In this document: positions 1 through 9,232 of the stretch, piece after piece
How positions within the stretch are numbered: the stretch's first letter is position 1
Layout: each line of letters begins with the position of its first letter
Source: an uncultured Bacilli bacterium
GTDB lineage: Bacteria > Bacillota_I > Bacilli_A > RF39 > UBA660
DNA length: 64,000 nucleotides
Assembly: GCA_934098435.1 (NCBI GenBank)
Contig: CAKOOV010000007.1
Span: 8,049-72,048, forward strand
Reading direction: 5' to 3'
Notes under the pieces: model-generated
Seen by the model: only the letters and a program-made list of their open reading frames with translations
Database searches by the model: none
Told to the model about the DNA's origin: nothing
Position numbers and translations under genes: made by a program

Positions 1-1
1 A

Positions 2-76
2 ATATGTGGTTATGGTGGATTACAATGTTGCTTTAATGATGATAGAGATAAAGGAAGTGATGAACTTGAAAGATGA
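2..76 (+). CDS. 3' end of an upstream ICE gene (partial)
   Basis: An open frame enters from the left edge and stops at TGA 74-76. The last residues are rich in Cys and Gly and end in DELER. This ending resembles those of four other proteins of the element (EEEMER twice, EEMDR, EELER). The stop overlaps the start region of the next gene, as expected in a coupled operon. Too little is visible to assign a function. Confidence 0.45.
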   Translation: MCGYGGLQCCFNDDRDKGSDELER

Positions 77-734
77 ATTAAAAAAAGGTCAAGCATTCAT
101 AGGATTGGATGATAATAAATATTATTTTTTAGGATTTGATTATGATGACCAAATATTTTTTACAACATTGGATTTATGGAGTGATAAAGAACAGGGTTAT
201 ATTTCAAAAAGTAATATATTTATAAAAGAAATTTTAGATGAAAAATCTGATGTCATAGAAAATTGTACTTGGTATTATCAATCTATGAAAGAATTAGATA
301 ATTCATCTATGGAAGAAAAAATTAAAAGATGCTTAGATATTATTAAAAATTCAAATACTAATGACTTTGAATTAAGACCTACTGAAATAGGTCCATTAGT
401 TAGAGGACAAGCATATAGTAAGGAATTTAATCAATATTATGAAGTTATTGGATTTATTGTTGATAATAATATTTATGTTGATGATAATTTAAAGTCAAAG
501 CAAAAAGGATTTTTTGCAATATATCACTCAAATTGTGAAAGCACTGTACCATTAATATTTGAAAGAAATTTTAGTGATAAAGATAATTCTTTTGATGGTA
601 AACATTTTGTTGCAGGTAATGATGATAGAGTTGATATAGAAGATGTTATTTGTAATAAAGATTTAGTTAATTCTTATATGAATGACACATTAATAGAAAA
701 GTTAGAAAAAAATAATAAAGAAATGTCAAAATAA
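60..734 (+). CDS. hypothetical ICE protein
   Basis: A protein of about 224 residues with no motif that I recognise, soluble and acidic, with no signal peptide or membrane segment. I prefer ATG 60 (or TTG 66) because an AAGGAAG ribosome-binding site lies at 51-57; an in-frame ATG at 6 lies inside the preceding coding end. It follows a partial gene with overlap and is separated from the transfer genes by a leader with a strong terminator-like hairpin. It may belong to the preceding accessory operon rather than the mating-pore operon. Confidence 0.6.
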   Translation: MNLKDELKKGQAFIGLDDNKYYFLGFDYDDQIFFTTLDLWSDKEQGYISKSNIFIKEILDEKSDVIENCTWYYQSMKELDNSSMEEKIKRCLDIIKNSNTNDFELRPTEIGPLVRGQAYSKEFNQYYEVIGFIVDNNIYVDDNLKSKQKGFFAIYHSNCESTVPLIFERNFSDKDNSFDGKHFVAGNDDRVDIEDVICNKDLVNSYMNDTLIEKLEKNNKEMSK

Positions 735-906
735 AAAAATAAACTGATGTTCTTTGAAAATTAGGTTAATAGCTACACATTCTAGTTAAGGTGTAGTGTT
801 TTAATTTTTAAAGTACAAGTCTTTCTTGGAACTGTGTAGTTATTAATCAATGTTATTGATAATTACACAGTTCTTTTTTTGTTTATAGACAAAATTAAAA
901 GAAAGG
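735..906 (+). promoter_or_regulatory. leader with terminator hairpin before the transfer operon
   Basis: A strong hairpin spans 829-873, with arms GAACTGTGTAGTTAT and ATAATTACACAGTTC, followed by a T-run to 880. A second, smaller hairpin (CTACAC 774-779, GTGTAG 791-796) lies upstream. CTACACA of the upstream element can also pair with TGTGTAG in the 5' arm of the terminator, so the two structures could compete. It is either a simple terminator for the gene before it or an attenuator in front of the transfer operon; the sequence alone does not decide. Confidence 0.5.
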
Positions 907-915
907 ATGAATATA

Positions 916-1197
916 ATGAAAAATTTATTTAATGTATTAGCAATTCAACAATTAGAAGGTGGAACTTATACCGTTGATACCGTATTAAAAGTTATTAAAC
1001 AAATTACTGATTGGGCATTAGCGGTTGGAATATCTCTTGCAGGTGTTGCTCTTGTAGTAAGTTTTATTATGTATGCAGTTGTAGATGTAGATCAAAAGCC
1101 AAGAGTAAAGACAAGAATATTACAAACCCTATTAGGAATATTTGGTATTATTTTAGCAATTTCATTAGTTAATATTATAATTAGATTATTCACATAG
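916..1197 (+). CDS. VirB2/TrbC-like small membrane protein
   Basis: A 93-residue protein with two hydrophobic segments (about residues 30-55 and 70-92) split by a short charged loop rich in Lys and Arg. Its size, topology and position as first gene before the TrbL-, PrgI- and VirB4-like genes suit the pilin-like VirB2/TrbC subunit of a Gram-positive conjugation machine. ATG 916 is preferred over ATG 907 because AGAAAGG at 900-906 touches the first ATG but is well spaced from the second. The family call rests on context and topology, not on a diagnostic motif. Confidence 0.6.
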   Translation: MKNLFNVLAIQQLEGGTYTVDTVLKVIKQITDWALAVGISLAGVALVVSFIMYAVVDVDQKPRVKTRILQTLLGIFGIILAISLVNIIIRLFT

Positions 1198-1208
1198 GTG
1201 TATGCTTT

Positions 1209-2594
1209 ATGATGACAAAAGTTTTTGATTTATTAAGAAGTCTAGGGTGGTATATAATTCATTTCATATATGACTTAATAGATGGACTTTTAGAAATTAT
1301 AAAAAAATTAAATGCCTTTGATATAATAAATTCATTATCTAATAATCAAACATTTAAAAATTTTTATACAGGTGTTATGGCAATCGCAGTAACATTATTT
1401 GCACTATTTATAATATGGAAATTTGTAAATAAGCTTTTAGATCCAGAAGAAGAAACAACTTTTAAAAATATAATAATGGAGATAGTAAAATGTGGAACAT
1501 TAATTATGATGTCCACATTTCTATTTGTTCAAGTATCTAATTTTTCAATAACACTCTCAAATTATACAGGTAATATATTTGAAAGTAGTACCAATACAAA
1601 AATGAGCGATACAATGCTGACAATGTTTATATCGTATAGAGATGGTTATAAAAATAGCGATAAGTTTAAAGAAGATAAAAGTATAGAGCAACTTGTTAAG
1701 AATGGCTCTTTTAATGATGATGAATTATATATATCTAAATATGTTACAAAATCACGAATAATATTATCTGATGAAAAAGATTACAAATATGATATTAATT
1801 GGATTATGGCAATTCTCTGTGGTGGCTTTTTCTTGTATAGTTTATTCTTTGCAGGAATAATGCTCGGTAGAAGGCAAATAGAGTTTTTATTCTTATTTTC
1901 AATAGCACCAATAGTATTTGCTACTAGTGTAGGAAATAAACAAAGGAGAGGTGCAGTAATAGAACAATTAGTATCATTAGCACTCCAAAGTGCAGTAGTT
2001 ATGTTAATAGTTAGTTTAACAGTTATGGTTATGCAAGAAATAGGTGCAACTACTTTCTTTACTAATAATTTTATGAACTTAACTACAAAATCACTTTTAT
2101 ATTTAGGATGTGCAACATTTATTTTAACAGGTAGTCAAGTAATTAATAGATTCATTGGTGCAAATGTAAGTGCAGCAAGTGGTAGAGAACAATTAATGTC
2201 GTTAATGGGTTATGGAAAAATGGCAGGTATTGGTGCAACACTTGGAGCAGGAGCAACAATAGGAGGAGGACTACTTGCAACAGGTGCAGCAATGAAAGGC
2301 GGAAAAGCAGTAGGATCACAAGCATTATCACAAGCAGGTATTGCTTTGGGAACTATGGGAATGACTGATGGTGGACAACCTCAAAGTAGAATGCAAAAAT
2401 TTGCAACTACAATGGGTAGTAAAATGTATGCAACAGGACAACGAATGGGTAGAAAACCAGATTCAAATAAGTTTAGTGCAAGCGATACTTTTATTAATGC
2501 AGGTGCTAGTAGTTTAGGAAATACTGTTAGAAAAGTAATGCCAAGAGCAAGTTATAATACTTCTTATTATAGAAGAAGAAAGAATATGATATAG
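1209..2594 (+). CDS. TrbL/VirB6-like conjugal transfer membrane protein
   Basis: A 461-residue polytopic membrane protein with hydrophobic segments around residues 50-75, 95-115, 200-220, 225-245, 255-280 and 295-315. A Gly/Ala-rich stretch (about 335-365) and a basic tail follow. This layout is that of TrbL/VirB6 proteins, which form the inner-membrane channel of type IV secretion systems. It lies 11 bases after the VirB2-like gene and 12 bases before PrgI, the usual order in Firmicute ICEs. The tail after residue 370 has low complexity and is rich in Gln, Ser and Arg. Confidence 0.75.
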   Translation: MMTKVFDLLRSLGWYIIHFIYDLIDGLLEIIKKLNAFDIINSLSNNQTFKNFYTGVMAIAVTLFALFIIWKFVNKLLDPEEETTFKNIIMEIVKCGTLIMMSTFLFVQVSNFSITLSNYTGNIFESSTNTKMSDTMLTMFISYRDGYKNSDKFKEDKSIEQLVKNGSFNDDELYISKYVTKSRIILSDEKDYKYDINWIMAILCGGFFLYSLFFAGIMLGRRQIEFLFLFSIAPIVFATSVGNKQRRGAVIEQLVSLALQSAVVMLIVSLTVMVMQEIGATTFFTNNFMNLTTKSLLYLGCATFILTGSQVINRFIGANVSAASGREQLMSLMGYGKMAGIGATLGAGATIGGGLLATGAAMKGGKAVGSQALSQAGIALGTMGMTDGGQPQSRMQKFATTMGSKMYATGQRMGRKPDSNKFSASDTFINAGASSLGNTVRKVMPRASYNTSYYRRRKNMI

Positions 2595-2606
2595 GAGGAA
2601 TGAATT

Positions 2607-2909
2607 ATGTATATAACTGTAAAATCAATAAAAAGAAATCTAGGATTTAAAGGTATAGAAATATCAGACATTGTTATAGCTTTACCAATGATTATTTTAT
2701 TTATAGTTTTATTTTGTTTTACTCCACTTAAAATACCTGCAATAGTAGGTTTAATGATAGGAATATTTTGTTTACTTCCTATTAATGTTAGTAAGAAAAA
2801 TAGAATGTATAAGGTTATAGGTCTTATATTTAAGTTCCTATTTAGAGAAAAATTATTTGTATATCAAAAGGAAGGACAGGTGAGTAAAGTTGAAGAAACA
2901 ACAAGTTAG
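2607..2909 (+). CDS. PrgI family conjugation protein
   Basis: A 100-residue protein with two adjacent hydrophobic segments (about residues 25-42 and 45-62) flanked by basic residues, the architecture of PrgI/TcpE-type proteins encoded just before VirB4 in Gram-positive conjugative elements. AGGAGG at 2593-2598 precedes the ATG well. Its 3' end overlaps the VirB4 gene by 20 bases, so the two are probably translationally coupled. Confidence 0.75.
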   Translation: MYITVKSIKRNLGFKGIEISDIVIALPMIILFIVLFCFTPLKIPAIVGLMIGIFCLLPINVSKKNRMYKVIGLIFKFLFREKLFVYQKEGQVSKVEETTS

Positions 2910-5400
2910 TAAAGAACAAAAGAAAAAAAATAAAGAACATAAAGTTATAGAAAAATTTGTTAAGAAAAGAGATAAAATGAAACAAAAATATATAACTAAA
3001 AATGTTTTAAAAAGAAAGTTTAAAAATGCTCAAACTTTTACTAATGCAGATTTTGTGGATAATGATGGAATAATTAAACTTCGTGATAATACTTATGCAA
3101 GAGTATTTTCAGTAGATGCTATTGATTTATCTTTAACATCAAATACTCAAAAAAATAATTTCTTTCATCAACTTAAATATCTATATCAATTAAAAGACTT
3201 GAATTTAAGAATATATAAATTAGATGATAAGATTGATCTTAATGCAAATAAAGATTATTATACAAAACTAATGGAAGAATATTCTAATGATGAAGAAAAG
3301 GTTAAGTTCTTAAAAGAAAGATATGATAGATTAGAATTATTAGAAGAACAAAATCTTACAACAACTAGTAGATATTATTTTGTATTAGTTAGTGATAATG
3401 ATAAAGCACTAGAACATATTTCAGAAGAAATGAAAATGCACTGCTACAACATGACACCTAGACTAAATGTTAAACCAATAACTAATAAATTAGAAGTATA
3501 TCAATTTCTTGTTAATCTTTATTTATCAACTGCAAGTATAGAGCAATTAATGTGGAGTGATTTAATTGAATTAATCTCTCCTTTTTTTGTTCAAGAAAAT
3601 ATGGGATATATTAAATTAGATGAAGAAGAAATACAAGTTGTTACTATAAAAAAGATTCCACCATTTATTGATGAATTATTTTTTGAAGAACTATTTAATG
3701 TTCCAGACACTAGAAGTTGCATCCATATAAAAGATACAATTCCTACTGATGAATTAGTTAGAAGATTAGATAGTAATTATGAGTTTTTAATCTCTGAAAG
3801 GAGTACAACAAGAAAGTTATCAGATGCTACACAAATGGATACTGAAAGAGAAAATTTCCAAGCATTGATGACACAAATTAAAAATGGAGATGAAAAAATA
3901 AAAGAAGTAGATTTTATTATCATTATAAATGGTAATAAAAAACAAAGAGAAGAAAAGATAAGAGAACTAAAAAAGATAGCAGATATTTTCCATATCAAAC
4001 TAGATGCTCCTCGTATGAGGCAATTAGAAGGTTGGCAATCATTTGATATATCTAAAAATGGTTTTGAAGATTATCATAACTATCTTCCAAGTTTAACTCT
4101 TGCAGCATCTTTTCCATTAACAATTACACATTTTAATGATGAAACAGGTTATATGATAGGATCGGATATTCATACTGCATTACCTACCATATTTGATATA
4201 TTTCATAAAGATGCAACAAGACCATCAAGTAATTTAGCAATAATAGCATCAACAGGAGGAGGTAAAAGTTTTACCTTAAAGAAAATGATTATTAACGAGA
4301 TTAATCGTGGAAATAAGTGCTTTTTATTCGATGCAGAGGGTGAATATGAGAAGTTAGTTAGAAAAAATAAAGGAGAATATATTGATATGTATTCTGCTAG
4401 TGGTGGAATTATAAATCCATTACAAGTTAGATTTCTTCCAAGTGATAAAGAAGAAAAAGAAGATAGTGATGTAGATAGTATTAATTATGAGGATTGTCCA
4501 CTTGCTAAACATCTTGGATCACTTGAAACATTTATTAAATGTGCTTTTGAAGAAATTAAAGAGAGTGAAGTAGTTGTTATGCTAGATATGATAGAAAAAT
4601 TATATAAAAGATTTGGCATATCAAAAAATACAAAAATATCTAGTTTAGAAAAATTAGAAAATACTGATTATCCAATATTTTCAGATTTAATTGATTTCTT
4701 ACCAGACTATCGTAATATGATTAGTAATCCAGAACAATTAAAAATAGTTGATAAACTAGAAATATTATTAGATAGATTTAAAGTTGGAACTGATGCGATG
4801 TTATTTAATGGCTATACATCAGTAAATCTAGATTCCAATCTAATAGCATTTAATGTAAAAGATTTATTGTATAGTAAAAACAAAAGAATTATTACAACTC
4901 AATTAGTAAATCTATTAACTTACTTAAATAACATTATTGTAAGAAATAAGATAGTAAATGATAAAGCAAAAGATAAAAAGCGAATTAAAAATATAGCAGT
5001 AGTTGTTGATGAATTTCACTTATATTTAAAAAATACTGATAGTGAAGTTTTATTAACATTTGAACAAATTGCTCGTAGAATTAGAAAATATCATGGAGCA
5101 TTTATTCCTGCTACACAATCAATTCACGACTTTATAGGAGATGATGATAGTGTTAGAAGTGCTACTGCAATATTTAATAATTGTCAATATCAGTTAGTAG
5201 GTATGTTAAAAGAAGATGACCTAACTACATATTTAAAATTGTTTTATCAAAACCCATTAACTGATACACAAAAAGAATTTTTGATGCAAGCAGAAATGGG
5301 AGAGTTCTTACTCACTATTAATTCTAAAAATAGAATTAGAGTTAAGATACTTGCAACACCTATTGAAGTTGATTTGATGGGAGAAGAACTTAAAGTATGA
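2890..5400 (+). CDS. VirB4-like type IV secretion ATPase
   Basis: An 836-residue ATPase that energises the mating channel. Walker A is ASTGGGKSFTLKK near residue 455 and Walker B is IAVVVDEFHLYL near residue 703; a QSIHDF segment near 745 follows as in VirB4/TraC proteins. The N-terminal half is the usual VirB4 N-domain. TTG 2890 is the likely start, with GGTGAG just upstream inside the prgI 3' end. The stop overlaps the next start (ATGA at 5397). Length and gene order suit CTn-type ICEs of gut Firmicutes. Confidence 0.92.
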   Translation: MKKQQVSKEQKKKNKEHKVIEKFVKKRDKMKQKYITKNVLKRKFKNAQTFTNADFVDNDGIIKLRDNTYARVFSVDAIDLSLTSNTQKNNFFHQLKYLYQLKDLNLRIYKLDDKIDLNANKDYYTKLMEEYSNDEEKVKFLKERYDRLELLEEQNLTTTSRYYFVLVSDNDKALEHISEEMKMHCYNMTPRLNVKPITNKLEVYQFLVNLYLSTASIEQLMWSDLIELISPFFVQENMGYIKLDEEEIQVVTIKKIPPFIDELFFEELFNVPDTRSCIHIKDTIPTDELVRRLDSNYEFLISERSTTRKLSDATQMDTERENFQALMTQIKNGDEKIKEVDFIIIINGNKKQREEKIRELKKIADIFHIKLDAPRMRQLEGWQSFDISKNGFEDYHNYLPSLTLAASFPLTITHFNDETGYMIGSDIHTALPTIFDIFHKDATRPSSNLAIIASTGGGKSFTLKKMIINEINRGNKCFLFDAEGEYEKLVRKNKGEYIDMYSASGGIINPLQVRFLPSDKEEKEDSDVDSINYEDCPLAKHLGSLETFIKCAFEEIKESEVVVMLDMIEKLYKRFGISKNTKISSLEKLENTDYPIFSDLIDFLPDYRNMISNPEQLKIVDKLEILLDRFKVGTDAMLFNGYTSVNLDSNLIAFNVKDLLYSKNKRIITTQLVNLLTYLNNIIVRNKIVNDKAKDKKRIKNIAVVVDEFHLYLKNTDSEVLLTFEQIARRIRKYHGAFIPATQSIHDFIGDDDSVRSATAIFNNCQYQLVGMLKEDDLTTYLKLFYQNPLTDTQKEFLMQAEMGEFLLTINSKNRIRVKILATPIEVDLMGEELKV

Positions 5401-5579
5401 AAAAATTAACAGTTGGAGAGTTGAGAAATAAATTCAAGAAAATATATCTTGAAGAATTTGATGATCCTAATGAATCATTTATGGATTTTTTGTTAGATTT
5501 AATACCAAAGGAAATTCTAATAGAGGTTATAGAAAAAGGGGAAGATTATTATTCTTCTCTTTTCTATAAATATAAGTAA
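5397..5579 (+). CDS. small hypothetical protein of the transfer operon
   Basis: A 60-residue acidic, soluble protein squeezed between virB4 (ATGA overlap at its start) and the M23 peptidase gene (TAATG overlap at its end). The tight coupling on both sides supports a real gene. No motif recognised; it may be an assembly partner of the VirB4 or peptidase proteins. Confidence 0.65.
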   Translation: MKKLTVGELRNKFKKIYLEEFDDPNESFMDFLLDLIPKEILIEVIEKGEDYYSSLFYKYK

Positions 5580-6514
5580 TGAAAAACAAAAAGAAGAAAA
5601 ATTTTTTTCTAAAAATTATTGGTGGTAGTACCATTTTATCCATAGCTTTTGCCATGGTTATTTTAATTTGTGTATTAATGATTTTTGATTTCTTTGGTGC
5701 AAAACTTACAAAGGAAAAAGTACAAAATAATGCAGAGTATGCTGATGCTTATACAGTAGCAGTAAATAAATATTTGAAAGATGGTTATGTACCACTACAA
5801 AGACTTTTATATTTTCATTTGGAAGATACAACTCTAAAATTAGATGCTTTATATACAATGAATCAAAATAAAGAACAAAAAACTGCACAAGAAATTAGTG
5901 CAGTATGTGAAGATCAGAGAGTAAAAAATATGGTTGCCTGTACCGAAACTAATATAAAAGAAAACGAGGATTATTTAGTAGTTAGTACAGGTCATTTTAA
6001 TTTACCATTGGATAAAGATTTTACTGTAACAAGTTTTTTTAATGAGCAACGAGTTATTTATGGAGAGAGCAATGTTCACAGTGGTTGGGATTTAGCAGTA
6101 CCTGCTCAAACTCCTGTTTATTCAGTTTGTAATGGAACAGTTGATAAAGTAACATTTACTCAAAATGAAAATATACCTTACGATCAAAGTGGAAATAATG
6201 TTGGTAATCTAATTACAATTAAATGTGATGAAGATTATGATGAAACATATTATGTAGTATTTGCTCATCTTTATCCAAATAGTGCAAAGGTAAAAGTTGG
6301 AGATAAAGTAAATCATTGGACAGAAGTTGCGAGTGTAGGAACAACAGGACACTCAACAGGGAATCACTTGCATTATCAAGTAGAAAATGCAAATAGAGAG
6401 AAACTTGATGGTATGCAATTTATAGATTTTACTTTAAAAAGTCCTAATTATCATTTTGAACCTTCAACTCCAAATAATAACTTCTATGATAATAATGATT
6501 TTATAATCCAATAA
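5579..6514 (+). CDS. membrane-anchored M23 (LytM) peptidoglycan peptidase
   Basis: A 311-residue protein with a basic N-terminus and one membrane segment (about residues 12-36), then a linker and a C-terminal M23 domain (about 140-290). The zinc ligands are visible: H-x-x-x-D in HSGWDLAVPA and the H-x-H of GNHLHYQVE, with an HLYPNS loop between. In conjugative elements such enzymes locally open the cell wall for the mating pore, the role of VirB1. Many ICE homologues add a lysozyme domain; none is seen here. It is the last gene of the transfer operon before the oriT-like region. Confidence 0.88.
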   Translation: MKNKKKKNFFLKIIGGSTILSIAFAMVILICVLMIFDFFGAKLTKEKVQNNAEYADAYTVAVNKYLKDGYVPLQRLLYFHLEDTTLKLDALYTMNQNKEQKTAQEISAVCEDQRVKNMVACTETNIKENEDYLVVSTGHFNLPLDKDFTVTSFFNEQRVIYGESNVHSGWDLAVPAQTPVYSVCNGTVDKVTFTQNENIPYDQSGNNVGNLITIKCDEDYDETYYVVFAHLYPNSAKVKVGDKVNHWTEVASVGTTGHSTGNHLHYQVENANREKLDGMQFIDFTLKSPNYHFEPSTPNNNFYDNNDFIIQ

Positions 6515-6562
6515 TACCTTTTAAGAAGTAGTGAAAGCACATAAAAAGAGGTTATTTTAACA

Positions 6563-6811
6563 AAGTAGCCACTTTCAAATAAAAATGTAGTCATATAATT
6601 TGTTGATATTAAAGGTATTTTCAATATAGAGTAGCCACTTTCAAATGAAAAAGTGGTCATTTTTGCAAGTGCAAAAATAGTAAGACACCACTATTTTATC
6701 CCTGTATTATAAGGGTTAAATAGATTTGTGGTGTCGTTCTCCTTATGCCCATTAAAAATATGCAATATTTTTATTATGAAAAATACCTTAAAAATGCAGA
6801 AAGTGGCTACT
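6563..6811 (+). repeat. putative oriT / relaxosome repeat region
   Basis: About 250 bases rich in repeats lie just before the mobilisation genes. Two direct copies of a 17-base repeat (6564-6580 and 6630-6646) begin AGTAGCCACTTTC. A third copy of its core is inverted at 6799-6811. The second copy forms a hairpin with AAAGTGG at 6650-6656. A perfect hairpin ATTTTTGC/GCAAAAAT lies at 6659-6678. A long imperfect inverted repeat spans 6684-6735 with arms GACACCAC and GTGGTGTC. There is no T-run, so these are not plain terminators. Position before the relaxase operon and the structure suggest oriT; the nick site cannot be placed. Confidence 0.55.
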
Positions 6812-6838
6812 CATAGTTTTAAGAAAGGAGAATGTAAA

Positions 6839-7048
6839 TTGATAAAAGGTTTAGTAAGAACTACTTTAAGAATTGATAATAATTTAAAAACTAGAATAGA
6901 ACTTTTAGCAATAAAAAATAATTTAAGTTTTAATAAAATGTTAACTTATTTAATTGATATTGGTTATAACACTTATATGGAAAAGTTTGATAAGTATTAT
7001 GAAAATCAAAATAAAATTTTGGAAAGTGACAGTGATAACAATGAATAA
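6839..7048 (+). CDS. ribbon-helix-helix-like DNA-binding protein
   Basis: About 69 residues with a ribbon-helix-helix pattern: a beta-like TTLRIDNNLKTRIELLA followed by SFNKMLTYLIDIGY. A TTG start at 6839 is chosen because AAAGGAG at 6825-6831 is correctly placed; the longer frame from ATG 6728 would run through the inverted repeats. It overlaps the next gene by 8 bases. It probably binds the adjacent repeats, one copy of which lies just before its start, as an oriT accessory protein or autoregulator. Confidence 0.65.
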   Translation: MIKGLVRTTLRIDNNLKTRIELLAIKNNLSFNKMLTYLIDIGYNTYMEKFDKYYENQNKILESDSDNNE

Positions 7049-7481
7049 AATTAGAGTTTATAATGATGAAGAAATTAAAATCTTACTAGGTAATTCTAAT
7101 GTAGAGGGAATAAAAAACAAAAGCCAAATAGTTTATAAAAATAGTTTTAAACTTTGGGCTGTTAAAGAAAAATTATCTGATACTTCAAAAACTGCAAGAC
7201 AAATTTTTGTTGCAGGTGGTTTTGATATGAATATATTAGATGATAGGACTCCACAAAAAAGATTATGTTCTTGGGTAAAGAAATATAAAAAGTTTGGAGA
7301 AGATTATTTTACTGATAAAAATAAATATTCTTATAAAGCAACTTCAAAAACAAAAACAGTTTTTTTAAGCAAGACATTTAATGATCCAAAGTTTATTGCA
7401 TTAGTAATTGAGAAAAAAGATAATGGAACTTTAGATTATAGAGTGATTAGGAAGTTAGAAGATGAAAAAACTAACAATTAG
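7041..7481 (+). CDS. helix-turn-helix accessory protein
   Basis: A 146-residue basic protein starting at ATG 7041, which overlaps the previous stop; the frame could be extended upstream but without a ribosome-binding site. The middle (about residues 25-85) has a helix-turn-helix flavour with segments KNSFKLWAVKE, ARQIFVAGGFD and RLCSWVKKY that recall the IS3-type transposase OrfA DNA-binding domain. No transposase catalytic partner is present, and it sits within the mobilisation operon, so a relaxosome or regulatory role is more likely. Confidence 0.6.
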   Translation: MNKIRVYNDEEIKILLGNSNVEGIKNKSQIVYKNSFKLWAVKEKLSDTSKTARQIFVAGGFDMNILDDRTPQKRLCSWVKKYKKFGEDYFTDKNKYSYKATSKTKTVFLSKTFNDPKFIALVIEKKDNGTLDYRVIRKLEDEKTNN

Positions 7482-7791
7482 ATTAGAGGATTATATTTAT
7501 GATAGATTATTTCTTGTAGCAAATGAAAATAATACATCTGCTAATAAAGTTGTAGCAACTATTTTAGAAGATTATATTAATCAACCGAGAGAAATAAATT
7601 ATCTAAAAGAAATTGATGAAAAGTTAAAAAAATTAAATGAACTTGAAGAAAAGATTTCTAAAAGACAATATAAGCATTTTAGATTATCACAACAACACTT
7701 TGCTAACTTTGGTTATTTGTCAAATGCTGATATTAATGAAGATAAGTGCCTTAATGAAATATTAAATAATAAGGACAACTTCAATGAGTAA
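7462..7791 (+). CDS. MobC-like relaxosome accessory protein
   Basis: A 109-residue protein with an N-terminal ribbon-helix-helix signature (LTIRLEDYIYDRLFLVA then SANKVVATILEDYI) and a coiled-coil-like segment rich in Glu, Lys and Leu (about residues 50-70). It overlaps the gene before by 20 bases and the relaxase by 8 bases. This is the place and architecture of MobC-type proteins that help the relaxase open oriT. Assignment is by context and fold pattern. Confidence 0.65.
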   Translation: MKKLTIRLEDYIYDRLFLVANENNTSANKVVATILEDYINQPREINYLKEIDEKLKKLNELEEKISKRQYKHFRLSQQHFANFGYLSNADINEDKCLNEILNNKDNFNE

Positions 7792-9148
7792 GAAAAGTCC
7801 TAATGTTGTTTTTAAAAGTAAATATTGTTTAGCTCTTAATTCAAGAGATAATAAAAATCAATCTTTAAATTATAAAGAAGATAGATTAAAAGATGTAGAT
7901 GATATGGTTGATTATTTTTCTAACGAAAAGAAAAAAACAGTAGGTATGTTTGAATATTATATGGGACATACAAGAAAAGAAAATTATAATCTTATATTAG
8001 AAGATGGTAGTTATGCCACTAAAAAGGATATTGATAGAATTAAAACTGATTATAAAAAATATATTGAGAACTCTAATTTATGGAAAGGTATATTAAGTTT
8101 TAAAAGAGAATATCTTGATGAGAATATAGATATAAAAACTTTGGAACAAAAAATTGCAAAGGAAGTTATGCCTCAATTTTTAAAGTATTGTGGTTTTAAA
8201 GATATGAAAAATATGAGTTATGTATTTTCAATTCATACCAATAGGAAACATCAACCCCATATACATTTTGCATTTATAGAAAAGAAACCTAATCATTCAT
8301 ATTGTGATAACAAGTTGAATTATAGAAGAAAAGGTAAAATTACTCTTGATGAACAAAGATATTTAAAAAGACTAGTTGATCTTGTTATTCAAAGAGAAAA
8401 ATATTACACACCACTTTTAAAAAAGACTAATGAAGATATTGATTATTTAAAATCTTATTTTAATCCAAAAGAGAGAAATTTTACTTTAAGAAATATTAGT
8501 GAGATATATGTAGAGGAAGATATTTTAAAACTTGGAGAATTAGTAAAACAATATAGAGAACAAAATAATCAAACTTCTAAAAAAATAAAATATAATTCAA
8601 TTAAAAATGATGAACTTGGTAAAGAAATAAAAAGTTTAACAAAAAAAATTAAAAAGTATTTATTCAGTGATGATACATCTATTTTGTATGCTAGTAAGAA
8701 AGATATAAATAAAGATTTAGAAAAATTAAATGTTTACTTTGATGAATTAAATAGAAATAATAATATTGAAGAACTAACTGCTAATAATAGTATTGTTAAT
8801 AAAAAAGAAGAATATATTGATAATTATATTTACAATTCAATAGTTAATCATTCTTTATATAGATATGAACATATATCTATGATAGTTAAAAATAAAAATA
8901 GTAACGATAAAATTACTATTGAAGATTTAATACAAGAAATTGCTTATCAAAATAGTAGAAGAAACAAATATACTGATAAGCAAAGAAGAAAACTTGTATT
9001 AGATAATTATTTTAAAGGTAATAGTAATATTACAAAATTTCCTAGTAAGCATAAAATGGAAAAAGCTTTAAAGAATATTAATTATGAAATGGAAAAAGCA
9101 TCACAGGAATTTAGTAAATTATTTAATTATGATGTTAAAGATAAATGA
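7784..9148 (+). CDS. MobL-type conjugative relaxase
   Basis: A 454-residue protein that would nick and covalently hold the transferred strand. The histidine triad is visible near residue 158-168 in HTNRKHQPHIHFAF, the metal-binding motif of HUH relaxases. The N-terminal SKYCLALNSRDN start and the DMVDYFSNEKK segment with several Tyr residues resemble the MOBL family described from Bacillus plasmid pLS20. The C-terminal half is helical and Lys-rich, with no helicase domain. It is the last gene of the mob operon; an AT-rich gap with a new promoter follows. Confidence 0.78.
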   Translation: MSKKSPNVVFKSKYCLALNSRDNKNQSLNYKEDRLKDVDDMVDYFSNEKKKTVGMFEYYMGHTRKENYNLILEDGSYATKKDIDRIKTDYKKYIENSNLWKGILSFKREYLDENIDIKTLEQKIAKEVMPQFLKYCGFKDMKNMSYVFSIHTNRKHQPHIHFAFIEKKPNHSYCDNKLNYRRKGKITLDEQRYLKRLVDLVIQREKYYTPLLKKTNEDIDYLKSYFNPKERNFTLRNISEIYVEEDILKLGELVKQYREQNNQTSKKIKYNSIKNDELGKEIKSLTKKIKKYLFSDDTSILYASKKDINKDLEKLNVYFDELNRNNNIEELTANNSIVNKKEEYIDNYIYNSIVNHSLYRYEHISMIVKNKNSNDKITIEDLIQEIAYQNSRRNKYTDKQRRKLVLDNYFKGNSNITKFPSKHKMEKALKNINYEMEKASQEFSKLFNYDVKDK

Positions 9149-9183
9149 TTATAAAATAAATGTTATAAAATTAATTTGTTCGA

Positions 9184-9212
9184 TTGTTTTAAGAACAAAT
9201 GTTTGATATAAT
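9184..9212 (+). promoter_or_regulatory. promoter with SOS (LexA)-like box
   Basis: TTGTTT (9184-9189) and TATAAT (9207-9212) are 17 bases apart. Between them lies GAACAAATGTTT (9193-9204), one mismatch from the GAAC-N4-GTTC core of the Gram-positive LexA/DinR box. An outer inverted repeat TTTGTTC/GAACAAA (9175-9199) overlaps it. It directly precedes the Y-family polymerase gene, a typical SOS target. Confidence 0.55.
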
Positions 9213-9232
9213 ATTTAAAAATGGAGGTTGAA

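Noticed and set aside
6728..6838. Longer N-terminus of the ribbon-helix-helix protein
   Set aside because: It would translate through the inverted repeats and lacks a ribosome-binding site; TTG 6839 has a good one.
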